Origin: Aureimonas pseudogalii
GTDB lineage: Bacteria; Pseudomonadota; Alphaproteobacteria; Rhizobiales; Rhizobiaceae
DNA: 64,000 nt
Reading direction: 5' to 3'
Assembly (NCBI RefSeq): GCF_014196835.1
Contig: NZ_JACIEK010000001.1
Location: 434,001 to 498,000 of the forward strand
The notes beneath the pieces were generated by a model. It saw nothing but the letters and a program-made list of their open reading frames with translations. It was not told the DNA's origin and did no database searches. Position 1 is the first letter of the stretch. Every line of letters begins with the position of its first letter. The position numbers were made by a program, and so were the translations under genes. Positions 1 through 8,256 of the stretch are shown piece after piece.

Positions 1-321
1 GCCGAGCGACACGCCCCAGAGCGGCGATCCCGCGAGGAAGTTCGAGGTGCCGTCGATGGGATCGACGATCCAGTAGGCATCGCCCCCTTCGCCGCCCTCC
101 TCCTCGCCCACCACTGCGTCGCCCGGAAAGCGGGCGGCGAGGCGCCGGCGCACGAGAGCCTCGATCTCGCGATCGGCAGCGGAGACGAAATCCTGCGGCC
201 GCTTGGCGTCGATCGCGATGGTCTCGCGGCGCGCGAACGCGGCGAGCGCCTCGCGCGCGGCTTCCGCCACCAGCTCGGCCGCGGCGTCGCGGCGCGCCGC
301 CAGATCCGGGGTCGCGCTCAT
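1..321 (-). CDS. Inositol monophosphatase family protein (partial, C-terminus off the left edge)
   Basis: The 107 visible residues form the N-terminal half of a Mg2+-dependent inositol monophosphatase / FIG-superfamily phosphatase. The metal-site acidic run (GEEEGG, about residues 70-75) and the hallmark WIVDPIDGTSNF (about 83-94) are both present and intact. Enzymes of this family hydrolyse inositol-1-phosphate or related sugar or nucleotide phosphates in the cytoplasm. The ATG overlaps the TGA of the upstream glycerophosphodiesterase gene in an ATGA arrangement, so the two are probably translationally coupled. Truncation is due only to the window edge. The exact substrate cannot be told from this half; inositol phosphate is suggested by the neighbouring GDPD. 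Confidence 0.88.
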   Translation of the reverse strand, partial: MSATPDLAARRDAAAELVAEAAREALAAFARRETIAIDAKRPQDFVSAADREIEALVRRRLAARFPGDAVVGEEEGGEGGDAYWIVDPIDGTSNFLAGSPLWGVSLG

Positions 322-1196
322 GCCGCGCGCCGTCCACGGGCCGCGAGATAGGCGACGAGGTCCGCCGCCCGGTCCGTCTGGATGGCGCCGACGCCGGCAT
401 CGAGAAGCGCGCCCCACACGGCGTCCGGGTCGCCCGCCGCGCGGCTGTCGTCGTAGCCGGCGATGTGGAAGCAATCGAGGGAGTTGATCCAGAGGCGAAT
501 GCCGGCCTCTTCGAGAGCTTTGCGAGCCTCGTAGAGGACCTCGATATTCGGAGCATGGCCTTCCACCATCAACGGACGTAGCGGATGTAAACACGCGATA
601 TCCGCGGCGACGCGACCGGGAACGGCCTTGAGAATGGGCATGAACGGCACCGGCCCGAAGGCGGGATGATCGCCCGGCAACTCCGCCACGCGTTCGGGAT
701 CGACCGCCGCCTTCACCACCACCTCGTCTGTCATGCCGAGATCCTGCACCAGCGCCATGACGGCGGGAAGCTCGGCGGTGCTCTTCGTGTCGATGTTGAC
801 GAGAATGCGGCCGCGCGCCTCCTCCAGCGCCTCCGCGAGCGTCGGCAGCCGCTCGTCCGTGACGGGCGCGTCCGGCCCGCCCTCGCCCATCCGCAGCCGC
901 GCGGACCGCTGGGCCCCGGCAGCGAGCGAGCCGACGCGTCCCGAAAGCCCGGTGGTGCGGTCGAGCGTCGCGTCGTGGATCACCACCGGCGTGCCGTCCG
1001 CCGCCAGCCGCGCGTCGATCTCCACCATGTCGAGCCCCAGCGCCACCGCGGCGCGGATCGCCGCCAGCGAGTTCTCCGGCGCGTCGGTCCACACCCCGCG
1101 GTGGGCGACGACGAGAACCCCGCGATGCGCGAGCGAGGCGGCGGCGAAGGAACGCGGCGGAACCACCGCAGGATCGGTCGCACGGGACAGGGACAT
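318..1196 (-). CDS. Glycerophosphodiester phosphodiesterase family protein
   Basis: This 292-residue protein is a cytoplasmic GDPD TIM barrel that would hydrolyse glycerophosphodiesters to glycerol-3-phosphate and an alcohol. The family signature is visible: HRG at residues 32-34 followed by PEN at 40-42, then VEID (58-61) with the metal-binding Glu59 and Asp61, and IHD (73-75) with the catalytic His74. I chose the ATG at 1196; an in-frame start further upstream would add an Arg/Pro-rich, non-protein-like extension. No signal peptide is seen. The gene is divergent from a ugpBAEC-like importer and overlaps the next gene (inositol-monophosphatase family) by four bases. In E. coli the equivalent enzyme UgpQ belongs to the ugp operon, so this is a plausible UgpQ counterpart. 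Confidence 0.9.
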   Translation of the reverse strand: MSLSRATDPAVVPPRSFAAASLAHRGVLVVAHRGVWTDAPENSLAAIRAAVALGLDMVEIDARLAADGTPVVIHDATLDRTTGLSGRVGSLAAGAQRSARLRMGEGGPDAPVTDERLPTLAEALEEARGRILVNIDTKSTAELPAVMALVQDLGMTDEVVVKAAVDPERVAELPGDHPAFGPVPFMPILKAVPGRVAADIACLHPLRPLMVEGHAPNIEVLYEARKALEEAGIRLWINSLDCFHIAGYDDSRAAGDPDAVWGALLDAGVGAIQTDRAADLVAYLAARGRRAA

Positions 1197-1500
1197 GGCA
1201 GGCTCGGGAGTTCGGCGGGATGGGAAAGGCGCACCGCGCCGGCGTCGGTCGCCGGGCCCTCGGCCGGTCCGAGGCTCCCACGACACGGCCGCCCGTAACA
1301 CGCCCCATGTGACGACCGGATGACGATCCTGACTGAAGTCTCACAATAGATATCCTTGCCCACAAGCATCCTCATAAACAACTGGCCGTTGTGACTGTCA
1401 TGGAAACTTCATTGTACAGCGAGGGACCGGTCTCCTATTGCCCCGCCTCGACAGCCCCGGCGAAGGGGACGGTCTTTCCTCCTTCCGGGACAAGAGTTTC
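1197..1500. other. Divergent intergenic region between GDPD and ugpB
   Basis: This 304-base region must hold promoters for both the GDPD/IMPase pair (minus strand) and the ugp operon (plus strand). The part from about 1320 to 1420 is visibly richer in A and T than its surroundings. It contains a Pho-box-like sequence (listed separately) and a 15-base palindrome, ACAAC-tggcc-GTTGT, at 1378-1392. No open reading frame with protein-like content was seen. Confidence 0.6.
1395..1412 (+). promoter_or_regulatory. Putative Pho box (PhoB binding site) upstream of ugpB
   Basis: The sequence CTGTCAT-GGAA-ACTTCAT resembles the PhoB box, two 7-bp direct repeats of CTGTCAT separated by 4 bp. The first repeat is perfect; the second keeps TCAT only. 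It lies about 90 bases before the ugpB start. E. coli ugp is a known PhoB target, so the location fits. It is a motif match by eye, not proof of binding. Confidence 0.45.
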
Positions 1501-2847
1501 ATGCTGACGAAGATCCTCGGCGCGGCGAGCACGCTCGCGCTCTTTGCCGCCCTGTCGGGCCCCGTCGTCGCCGCACCGGTCAAGATCGACTTCTGGTACG
1601 GCAACAGCGGCGACATCTCCAAGCGCGTGCAGGAGCAGTGCGAGCGCTTCAACGCCAGCCAGAGCGACTATCAGATCGTCTGCACCAGCCAGGGCTCCTA
1701 CGACGCCTCGCTGCAGAACACGATCGCCGCCTTCCGCGCGGGCCAGCAGCCGACGATCGCGCAGGTCTCCGACGCCGGCACGCTCGACATCATGCTGTCC
1801 GGCGCCTTCTACCCGGCGAACAAGCTGATGAAGGACAACGGCTTCGACGTGAACTGGGACGACTATTTCTCGGGGATCAAGAGCTACTACGCGACCTCGA
1901 AGGGCGAGATGAATTCGTTCCCCTTCAACTCCTCGACCGCCCTTCTCTACTGGAACAAGGACGCCTACGCCAAGATCGGTAGGGATCACGGCCCCGCCAC
2001 CTGGGAAGAGGCCGCCGCCGACTTCAAGGCGCTGAAGGCCGCCGGCTACAGCTGCCCGCTCGGCTTCAACGTCTCGCGCGACGAGGTCTGGCAGCTCGAG
2101 GAGCAGTTCCTCGCCGTCCACGGCGAGCCGAACGCCACCTTGAACAACGGCTATGACGGCCTCGGCGCCGAGATGGCCTTCAACAAGGGCAAGTGGGTCC
2201 AGTTCGTGCGCGACCTCAAGGGCTGGTACGATGCCGGCGAGGCCGTGCTGAAGTCCAAGGAAACCGGCCAGACCTTCGTCGAGGCCTTCGCCGCCGGCGA
2301 CTGCCAGACCATCCTCACCTCGGTCGGCGACCACGGCAATATCGGCCGTACCGCCAAGGAAGGCATGAACTGGGACGTCGCGATGCTCCCGGTCTACGAG
2401 GGCACGGAGCGCAAGAACTCGCTGGTCGGCGGCGCCTCGCTCTGGACCATCGCCGGCAAGTCGCCTGAGGAATACAAGGCCGCTGCCGCCTTCTACAACT
2501 TCATCGCCAAGCCCGAGGAAGCGCTGACCTGGTCCACCGTCACCGGCTACATCCCGGTGCGCCAGTCCGGCTTCGACTATCTCAACGGCGAAGGCTTCTA
2601 CGACAAGGCGCCCTACAAGGGCCGCGAGCTCGCCATCCAGAGCCTGACCTTCACGCCACCGACGCCGGTGACGCGCGGCCAGCGTCTCGGTGGCCTGCTG
2701 CAGATCCGCCAGGAGATCGCCAACGCGCTGCAGGCGATCGTCATCCAGAACGCCGACGTCCAGACCTCGCTCGACGACGCCGCGACCCGAGGCAACGCCA
2801 TCCTGCGTCGCTTCGAGCAGACCTACGCCGGCAAGACGCTGCCGTAA
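1501..2847 (+). CDS. ugpB: UgpB-like ABC transporter periplasmic binding protein (glycerol-3-phosphate / glycerophosphodiester)
   Basis: This 448-residue extracellular solute-binding protein (family 1) closely follows the pattern I recall for E. coli UgpB: the N-terminal KIDFWYGNSG strand, FNSSTALLYWNKDAY, IIGGASLW-like VGGASLW, TGYIPVRQSGFDYLNGEGFY and a C-terminal RGQRLG...RGNAILRRFE stretch. A Sec signal peptide with a hydrophobic core is followed by a VVA-AP cleavage region near residue 24. I chose ATG 1501 because it begins exactly at the signal peptide; the in-frame TTG at 1438 would add a non-signal leader. UgpB delivers sn-glycerol-3-phosphate (and glycerophosphocholine) to the membrane complex. 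It is first in a five-gene operon. A hairpin after its stop may keep its transcript more abundant than the permease genes. Confidence 0.88.
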   Translation: MLTKILGAASTLALFAALSGPVVAAPVKIDFWYGNSGDISKRVQEQCERFNASQSDYQIVCTSQGSYDASLQNTIAAFRAGQQPTIAQVSDAGTLDIMLSGAFYPANKLMKDNGFDVNWDDYFSGIKSYYATSKGEMNSFPFNSSTALLYWNKDAYAKIGRDHGPATWEEAAADFKALKAAGYSCPLGFNVSRDEVWQLEEQFLAVHGEPNATLNNGYDGLGAEMAFNKGKWVQFVRDLKGWYDAGEAVLKSKETGQTFVEAFAAGDCQTILTSVGDHGNIGRTAKEGMNWDVAMLPVYEGTERKNSLVGGASLWTIAGKSPEEYKAAAAFYNFIAKPEEALTWSTVTGYIPVRQSGFDYLNGEGFYDKAPYKGRELAIQSLTFTPPTPVTRGQRLGGLLQIRQEIANALQAIVIQNADVQTSLDDAATRGNAILRRFEQTYAGKTLP

Positions 2848-2869
2848 CCCGTCCCGATCCGCTGCCACG

Positions 2870-2898
2870 CCGCCCCGGCGCCAAGCGCGCCGGGGCGG
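2870..2898 (+). terminator. Intercistronic hairpin between ugpB and ugpA
   Basis: An 11-bp perfect GC-rich inverted repeat (CCGCCCCGGCG / CGCCGGGGCGG) with a 7-base loop sits in the only sizeable gap of the operon. It lacks a T-run. Such hairpins after binding-protein genes are known to stabilise the upstream message or attenuate downstream transcription; which applies here is inference. Confidence 0.6.
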
Positions 2899-2923
2899 AT
2901 CTCATTCCAGGACGGGCCACCCC

Positions 2924-3808
2924 ATGGAAAAACGCGCCACCTTCGGCTCGACCCGCGTCGGCCTGCTCTTCGCCGTGCCGATCCTCCTTCTGATCTTCGT
3001 GTTCTTCTACTGGCCGGCGGGCCAGGCCCTGTACTGGGCCTTCACGCTCGAGCAGCCCTGGGGCGGCGGCAACAGCTTCGTCGGCTTCCAGAACTTCGCG
3101 CGCCTCGTCCAGGATCCCGTCTACTGGAACTCGATCGCGCGCAGCCTCGTGTTCGGGGTCGGCTCCACCTCGATCGCCATGGGCTTCGCGCTGGTGCTGG
3201 CGCTCCTGACAGACCGGGAACTCGCCGGCAGCCGGATCTACAAGTCGGTGCTGATCTGGCCCTACGCCATCGCCGCGCCCGCCATCGGCCTCGCCTTCCG
3301 CTTCATCATGGCGCCCGAAGCCGGCCTCCTCGCCAATCTCAACCGGATCTGGCCCGGCGTCTGGAACCCCGCCCTCGACGGCACCGACGCGATGATCTCG
3401 GTGATATCAGCCTTCTCGTGGAAATATGTCGGCTACAACTTCATCTTCTTCCTCGCGGCGCTGCAGTCCATTCCGGCGACGCTGACGGAGGCCGCCGCCA
3501 TGGACGGCTCGGGCCCGCTGCGCCGCATGCGCGACATCCAGCTGCCGCTGCTGATGCCGACGATCTTCTTCCTCCTGGTCATCAACATCACCGAGAGCTT
3601 CCAGGATTCCTTCGGCATCGTCGACATCATGACCCTCGGCGGCCCGGCCCGCGCCACCGAACTGATGGTCTACAAGCTCTATTTCGATGGCTTCAAGGGC
3701 CTCGACTATTCCGGGGCCGCCGCCCAGAGCGTCATTCTGATGCTGCTCGTGGTCGCCCTCACCATCGTTCAGTTCCGCTTCATCGAGCGGCGCGTGCACT
3801 ACAAGTGA
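2924..3808 (+). CDS. ugpA: UgpA-like ABC transporter permease
   Basis: This 294-residue inner-membrane permease has six predicted hydrophobic segments and the EAA loop (EAAAMDGSGP followed by the LPLL motif) that docks with the ATPase. It ends in QFRFIERRVHYK, which closely resembles the end of E. coli UgpA, and the internal NFIFFLAALQSIP stretch is also UgpA-like. It pairs with UgpE to form the channel through which the ligand of UgpB passes. The ATG at 2924 directly precedes the first hydrophobic segment. An alternative frame-open extension upstream is Arg-rich and overlaps ugpB, so I reject it. The gene ends seven bases before ugpE. Confidence 0.9.
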   Translation: MEKRATFGSTRVGLLFAVPILLLIFVFFYWPAGQALYWAFTLEQPWGGGNSFVGFQNFARLVQDPVYWNSIARSLVFGVGSTSIAMGFALVLALLTDRELAGSRIYKSVLIWPYAIAAPAIGLAFRFIMAPEAGLLANLNRIWPGVWNPALDGTDAMISVISAFSWKYVGYNFIFFLAALQSIPATLTEAAAMDGSGPLRRMRDIQLPLLMPTIFFLLVINITESFQDSFGIVDIMTLGGPARATELMVYKLYFDGFKGLDYSGAAAQSVILMLLVVALTIVQFRFIERRVHYK

Positions 3809-3815
3809 GAGCCCG

Positions 3816-4730
3816 ATGATCGAGCGCACTCCCGTCTTCGACGCCGTCTGCCAAATCGTCCTCTTCCTCGGGCTGCTCGTCGCGGTGCTGCCCTTCGCGG
3901 TGGTGATCCTCGCGGCGACGCAGGACATCCGCGCCGTCAACCAGGTGCCCCTGCCGATCGTGCCCGGGCCCCACTTCCTCGACAATCTCGCGGAGGCCTG
4001 GACACGCGCCCATCTCGGCTCGAAGCTCTTCAACAGCTTCGTCTTCGCCAGCGCGGTGGCCTTCGGCAAGGTCGCCTTCTCGGCGATGGCCGCCTTCGCC
4101 ATCGTCTATTTCCGCTTTCCCGGCCGCATCCTCATCTTCTGGGCCGTGTTCGTCACGCTGATGCTGCCGCTCGAGGTGCGCATCGTGCCGACCTATGCGG
4201 TGGCCGCCAACGTGCTGCAGCCCTTCCAGACCATCCTGAACGTCACCGGGCTGACGAGCCTCATCGCCTTCGTCACCGGCGTCGAGGTGAAGCTCAACTG
4301 GGGCCTCCTCAACTCCTACACGGGCCTCGCCCTGCCGCTCGTCGCCACCGCCACCGGCACCTTCCTCTATCGCCAGTTCTTCCTCACCCTGCCGGACGAG
4401 CTGGCGGAGGCCGCCAAGATGGACGGCTCCGGCCCCATCCGCTTCTTCTTCGAGGTGCTGCTGCCGGTCTCGCGCCCCACCATGGCGGCGCTCGCGACGA
4501 TCATGTTCGTCTGGGCCTGGAACCAGTATCTCTGGCCGCTCCTCGTCACCACCGACCCCGCCTTCGGCACCGCGACGACGCAGCTGAAGGAGTTGATCCC
4601 CTCAGAGTTCGGCCTGCCCGACTGGAACGTCGCGATGGCCGGCACCCTCATCGTGATGGCGCCGCCGCTCCTCGTCATCATCCTCATGCAGCGCTGGTTC
4701 GTTCGCGGCCTCAGCGCCACCGACAAGTAG
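3816..4730 (+). CDS. ugpE: UgpE-like ABC transporter permease
   Basis: This 304-residue protein is the second transmembrane subunit of the importer. It has an EAA loop ([18 protein letters not shown]) and the [13 protein letters not shown] [11 protein letters not shown] motif characteristic of UgpE, and it ends with [12 protein letters not shown], like UgpE. Compared with the E. coli protein as I remember it, it carries about 28 extra residues around position 130-160 (from QPFQTILN to KLNWG); I believe related alphaproteobacterial proteins share this. It starts seven bases after ugpA and is followed ten bases later by the ATPase gene, so it lies in a tight operon. Confidence 0.9.
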   Translation: MIERTPVFDAVCQIVLFLGLLVAVLPFAVVILAATQDIRAVNQVPLPIVPGPHFLDNLAEAWTRAHLGSKLFNSFVFASAVAFGKVAFSAMAAFAIVYFRFPGRILIFWAVFVTLMLPLEVRIVPTYAVAANVLQPFQTILNVTGLTSLIAFVTGVEVKLNWGLLNSYTGLALPLVATATGTFLYRQFFLTLPDELAEAAKMDGSGPIRFFFEVLLPVSRPTMAALATIMFVWAWNQYLWPLLVTTDPAFGTATTQLKELIPSEFGLPDWNVAMAGTLIVMAPPLLVIILMQRWFVRGLSATDK

Positions 4731-4740
4731 GGCCCGCCCG

Positions 4741-5853
4741 ATGTCCGCCATCTCCATCCGCCAGGTCGCCAAGTCCTACGCCAAGTCCGCCGTCGTCCAC
4801 GGCGTCGACCTCGAGATCGCCAGCGGCGAGTTCGTCGTCATCCTCGGGCCGTCGGGCTGCGGCAAGTCCACGCTGCTGCGCATGATCGCCGGCCTCGAAG
4901 CGATCACCGCCGGCGAGATCGCCATCGAAGATCGCGTCGTCAACAAGCTGGAGCCGCGCGAGCGCGGCTGCGCCATGGTGTTCCAGAACTATGCGCTCTA
5001 CCCGCACATGAGCGTCGCCGAGAACATCGGCTACGCCCTGAAGGTCGCGGGCGTCGCCAAGACCGAGCGCCGTCGCCGCGTCGAGGCGGTGGCCGCGACC
5101 GTCGGGCTCACCGAGACGCTCGACCGCAAGCCCGCCGCGCTCTCCGGTGGCCAGCGCCAGCGCGTGGCGATGGGCCGGGCGATGATCCGCGAGCCGAAGA
5201 TCTTCCTCTTCGACGAGCCGCTCTCCAATCTCGACGCGCTGCTGCGCGTCGGCATGCGCGCCGAGATCCGCCGCCTGCACCGGCGCCTCGGCACCACCTC
5301 GGTCTTCGTCACGCACGATCAGGTCGAGGCGATGACGCTCGCCGACCGGCTGGTGGTGATGCGCGCCGGCCGCATCGAGCAGGTGGGCACGCCGGCGGAG
5401 GTCTACGACCGGCCGGCCACGCGCTTCGTCGCCTCCTTCATCGGCGCGCCGCCGATGAACCTCCTCGAAGGCGAACTGGAACCCGACGACGCCTTCCGCC
5501 TCGCGGGCGGCGGGCGGCTCGCGCTTCGCGCCGGCGAGCGCGTGCGCTTCGGCGCGCGCCGCGTCACGATCGGCATCCGCCCCGAGCATACGATCCTCAC
5601 CCGCCGCGGCGCCCCCGGCAGCCTCGATGCGGTGGTCGAGTTCGTCGAGGAGCTCGGCGCCTCGCGCGTCGTCTATGCCGATGTCGGCGCCGGCGCCAGC
5701 GCGATCGTCGCGGCCGTGGTCGCCGACGCGACGCCGGTCGCCACCGGCGATCCCGTCGGCCTGCTGCTGCCCGCCGACCGGCTCCACGCCTTCGACGCCG
5801 AGACAGGCGCGCGCGTCGAGACGGCTCCGATTCCGGCCCGCCAGGCCGCCTGA
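4741..5853 (+). CDS. ugpC: UgpC-like ABC transporter ATP-binding protein
   Basis: This 370-residue cytoplasmic ATPase energises the ugp importer. It shows Walker A (GPSGCGKST, residues 36-44), the Q-loop, the signature LSGGQRQRV, Walker B with [12 protein letters not shown], and the H-loop (VTHDQ). The C-terminal third (from about residue 235) is the TOBE/MalK-type regulatory domain found in carbohydrate-uptake CUT1 ATPases, including the IGIRPEH motif. The start at 4741 follows the ugpE stop by ten bases. Assignment as UgpC rather than a generic MsmK-like ATPase rests on its operon partners. Confidence 0.9.
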   Translation: MSAISIRQVAKSYAKSAVVHGVDLEIASGEFVVILGPSGCGKSTLLRMIAGLEAITAGEIAIEDRVVNKLEPRERGCAMVFQNYALYPHMSVAENIGYALKVAGVAKTERRRRVEAVAATVGLTETLDRKPAALSGGQRQRVAMGRAMIREPKIFLFDEPLSNLDALLRVGMRAEIRRLHRRLGTTSVFVTHDQVEAMTLADRLVVMRAGRIEQVGTPAEVYDRPATRFVASFIGAPPMNLLEGELEPDDAFRLAGGGRLALRAGERVRFGARRVTIGIRPEHTILTRRGAPGSLDAVVEFVEELGASRVVYADVGAGASAIVAAVVADATPVATGDPVGLLLPADRLHAFDAETGARVETAPIPARQAA

Positions 5854-5867
5854 CCGAGGATCGCAGC

Positions 5868-6791
5868 ATGAGCGAACAGACGATCACCGCCGTCGGCTTT
5901 TCCGTCGATGCCGGGCGCGGCAGCGCTAGCGCCCTCGAAACCTCCTTGCGCCGCATCGCCGATCTCGGCGCCGATGTCGCCGAACTCTCGCTCTACGGCT
6001 ACGACGTGATCGCCGGCGGCCGGATCGTCGAGGCGCGCGCCCGCGAGATCGCCGCGATCTGCGCCCGCGTGCCGCTGCGCTACACCGTGCACGGGCAGAT
6101 CGTCTCCAACTTCATGGACGGCCCGCATCTCGGCCGGCAGAAGGCCGTGGTCTCCGCGATGCTCGACCTCTGCGGCCGGATCGGCGCCACCGTCCTCGTC
6201 CAACACGGCGGCCGGGCCCGGCTCGACGCCCGGCCGGGCCGCGAAGCGCTCGATCGCATGGAACGCGACGCGCTCGCCGAGATGGCGGAGGTGGCGCAGC
6301 GTCACGGCGTGCGCATCGCGCTGGAGAACATCTTCGGCACGAGCCCCGACGAATACCGCCAGACCCCGGCCGAGCTCACCGAGACCGTGCGCGCCGTCGA
6401 CCACCCCAACCTCGTCGGCCTCGTCGACGTCGGCCACGCCTATATCGAGGGAACGCGCACCGGCTTCGACTGGCGCGCCGAGGTGAAGGCCTTCTCGCAG
6501 GTGGCCGGCCACCTTCATCTCCACGACAATTTCGGCCAGCCGCCCGCACCGACCCCGTTTTACCATCCGAGCGAGGCCGTCGCGCTCGGCATCGGCGACC
6601 TGCATCTGCCGCTCGGCTGGGGCGACATTCCCTTCGAGGCGGTGGCCGGCGATCTCGATGTGCTGCCGGGCACGATGATGATCCTCGAACTCGGCGAGCG
6701 CTTCGACACCGAGCGCGCGGAGAGCCTCGCGGAAGCCAGGCGTCTCGCAGCCATCGTCAACGCCCGCAGCGCGACCCGCACGGCGGCCTGA
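5868..6791 (+). CDS. Sugar phosphate isomerase/epimerase family protein (TIM barrel)
   Basis: This 307-residue protein is a xylose-isomerase-like (AP endonuclease 2 fold) TIM barrel. Likely metal ligands are visible in order: Glu in ALENIFG, Asp in VDVGHAY, His in HLHLHDNF, and Glu in ILELGER. Members include inosose dehydratase/isomerases, hydroxypyruvate isomerases and sugar epimerases. It is the last gene of the ugp operon, only 14 bases after ugpC, so it probably acts on something that the importer brings in or on a product of it. No such enzyme belongs to the classical E. coli ugp operon. The substrate is not known from sequence. Confidence 0.82.
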   Translation: MSEQTITAVGFSVDAGRGSASALETSLRRIADLGADVAELSLYGYDVIAGGRIVEARAREIAAICARVPLRYTVHGQIVSNFMDGPHLGRQKAVVSAMLDLCGRIGATVLVQHGGRARLDARPGREALDRMERDALAEMAEVAQRHGVRIALENIFGTSPDEYRQTPAELTETVRAVDHPNLVGLVDVGHAYIEGTRTGFDWRAEVKAFSQVAGHLHLHDNFGQPPAPTPFYHPSEAVALGIGDLHLPLGWGDIPFEAVAGDLDVLPGTMMILELGERFDTERAESLAEARRLAAIVNARSATRTAA

Positions 6792-6797
6792 CGAAAG

Positions 6798-6822
6798 GCT
6801 GCCCGTCGCGCGACGCGGCAGC
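6798..6822. terminator. Bidirectional hairpin between convergent genes
   Basis: An imperfect inverted repeat (GCTGCC...GGCAGC outer stem, GTCGC/GCGAC inner stem) fills the 40-base gap between the convergent isomerase and radical SAM genes. It has no long T-run, so termination efficiency is uncertain. Confidence 0.4.
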
Positions 6823-6831
6823 ATCCCTTCT

Positions 6832-8073
6832 TCAGAAGAGGCTGAGCTGTTCCGGCTTCTTCTCGCGCGGGGCGAAGCCCGGCAGCGTCTCGCGGTCGGA
6901 GAGCTGGCGCGGCGTCCAGTCGAGCGCGGTGACGAAGGGTCGGACCTTCTCGACGGACTGGCAGAGCCGCGCCACGTCGTCGAGCCGCAGCGTGCGGTGC
7001 CGGCGCGTCGAGAGGATGCGGTTCACCGCCTTGGTGCCGAAGCCGGGCACCCGCAACAGCATCTCGCGATCGGCGCGGTTGACGTCGATCGGGAAGCGGT
7101 CGCGGTTCTTCAGGGCCCAGGCGAGCTTCGGGTCGATCGCGAGATCGAGCATCCCCGCCTCGCCGCCCGAGACGATCTCGGTGCGATCGAAGCCGTAGAA
7201 GCGCATCAGCCAGTCGGCCTGATAGAGCCGGTGCTCGCGCATCAAAGGCGGCTTCAGCAGCGGCAGCCGGCTCGACGCGTCGGGGATCGGCGAGAAGGCC
7301 GAATAGTAGACCCGGCGCAGCTGGTAGTTGCCGTAGAGGTTCTCGGATCGGCCGAGGATCTGGTCGTCGCTCGACTGGTCGGCCCCGACGATCATCTGCG
7401 TCGACTGGCCACCGGGCGCGAACTTCGCGGGCTTGGCGCGGTCGCGCTTCTCGCCCTTGTGCTCCTCGATCTTCAGCCGCAGGTGCCCCATCGAGCGCTT
7501 GATGTCGCGCGGCTTCTTCTCGGGCGCGAAGCTCTCCAGCGAAAGGTCGGTGGGCATCTCGATGTTGATCGACAGGCGATCGGCGAAAAGGCCGGCCTGC
7601 TCGATTAGGATCGGCGAGGCGTCGGGGATCGTCTTCAGGTGGATATAGCCCGAAAAGTTCTGCTCCAACCGCAGCTTGCGCGCGATGTCGACCATCTGCT
7701 CCATCGTGTAGTCGGAGGAGCGGATGATGCCCGACGAGAGGAACAGCCCTTCGATGTAGTTGCGCTTGTAGAACTCCATTGTCAGCTTCACCACCTCGTC
7801 CACCGAGAAGCGCGCGCGCTGCACGTTCGACGACGAGCGGTTCACGCAGTAGACGCAGTCGTAGACGCAGAAATTCGTCATCAGGATCTTGAGCAGCGAG
7901 ATGCAGCGCCCGTCCGGCGCATAGGCATGACAGATGCCCGACCCTTCCGTGGAGCCGATGCCCTTCGAGGCCATCGAGTCGCGTTTCGTCGTGCCGCTCG
8001 ACGCGCAGGACGCGTCGTATTTGGCGGCGTCGCTGAGAATCGCGAGTTTTTCGATGAGCGTCAGTTGGGCCAT
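6832..8073 (-). CDS. Putative DNA modification/repair radical SAM protein
   Basis: This 413-residue protein has the radical SAM CxxxCxxC motif at Cys69, Cys73 and Cys76 (NFCVYDCVYC), which binds a 4Fe-4S cluster and S-adenosylmethionine. Further cysteines at 23, 48 and 57 precede it. Near residues 340-360 lies a helix-hairpin-helix (VPGFGTKAVNRI), a non-specific DNA-binding element. The last five residues are QLSLF, matching the consensus for sliding-clamp (DnaN) binding. It fits the family annotated as putative DNA modification/repair radical SAM protein, which is often next to a uracil-DNA-glycosylase-like partner; no such partner is adjacent here. It appears to be a single-gene transcript, convergent with the ugp operon. 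Confidence 0.85.
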   Translation of the reverse strand: MAQLTLIEKLAILSDAAKYDASCASSGTTKRDSMASKGIGSTEGSGICHAYAPDGRCISLLKILMTNFCVYDCVYCVNRSSSNVQRARFSVDEVVKLTMEFYKRNYIEGLFLSSGIIRSSDYTMEQMVDIARKLRLEQNFSGYIHLKTIPDASPILIEQAGLFADRLSINIEMPTDLSLESFAPEKKPRDIKRSMGHLRLKIEEHKGEKRDRAKPAKFAPGGQSTQMIVGADQSSDDQILGRSENLYGNYQLRRVYYSAFSPIPDASSRLPLLKPPLMREHRLYQADWLMRFYGFDRTEIVSGGEAGMLDLAIDPKLAWALKNRDRFPIDVNRADREMLLRVPGFGTKAVNRILSTRRHRTLRLDDVARLCQSVEKVRPFVTALDWTPRQLSDRETLPGFAPREKKPEQLSLF

Positions 8074-8256
8074 GGGCCTTAACTAGCGTTCTCACTCCGT
8101 TCTCGCCACACCCCGCCGCGATTTGGTGGTGGACAGCGGTGGACCGATGCCATCACGGGTTGCGGAGGACGGGAACGAACGGGACCGGTCCCCATTTCGC
8201 AGGCTGGGACGAATGAGACCGGCCGAGCGAGGCCGGCTCGATACGAGGGTTACAAC

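Noticed and set aside
1-321. The inositol monophosphatase gene as a pseudogene
   Set aside because: The frame is open to the first base of the window, so it is cut only by the window edge.
8181-8192. GGGACCGGTCCC, a perfect 12-base palindrome upstream of the first BA14K-like gene
   Set aside because: It may be an operator, but palindromes of this length are frequent in GC-rich DNA and no second copy or known regulator match was found.
8172-8196. GGAAC-N16-CATT upstream of the first BA14K-like gene as an EcfG promoter
   Set aside because: The -10 half lacks the GTT core, so it does not meet the consensus.
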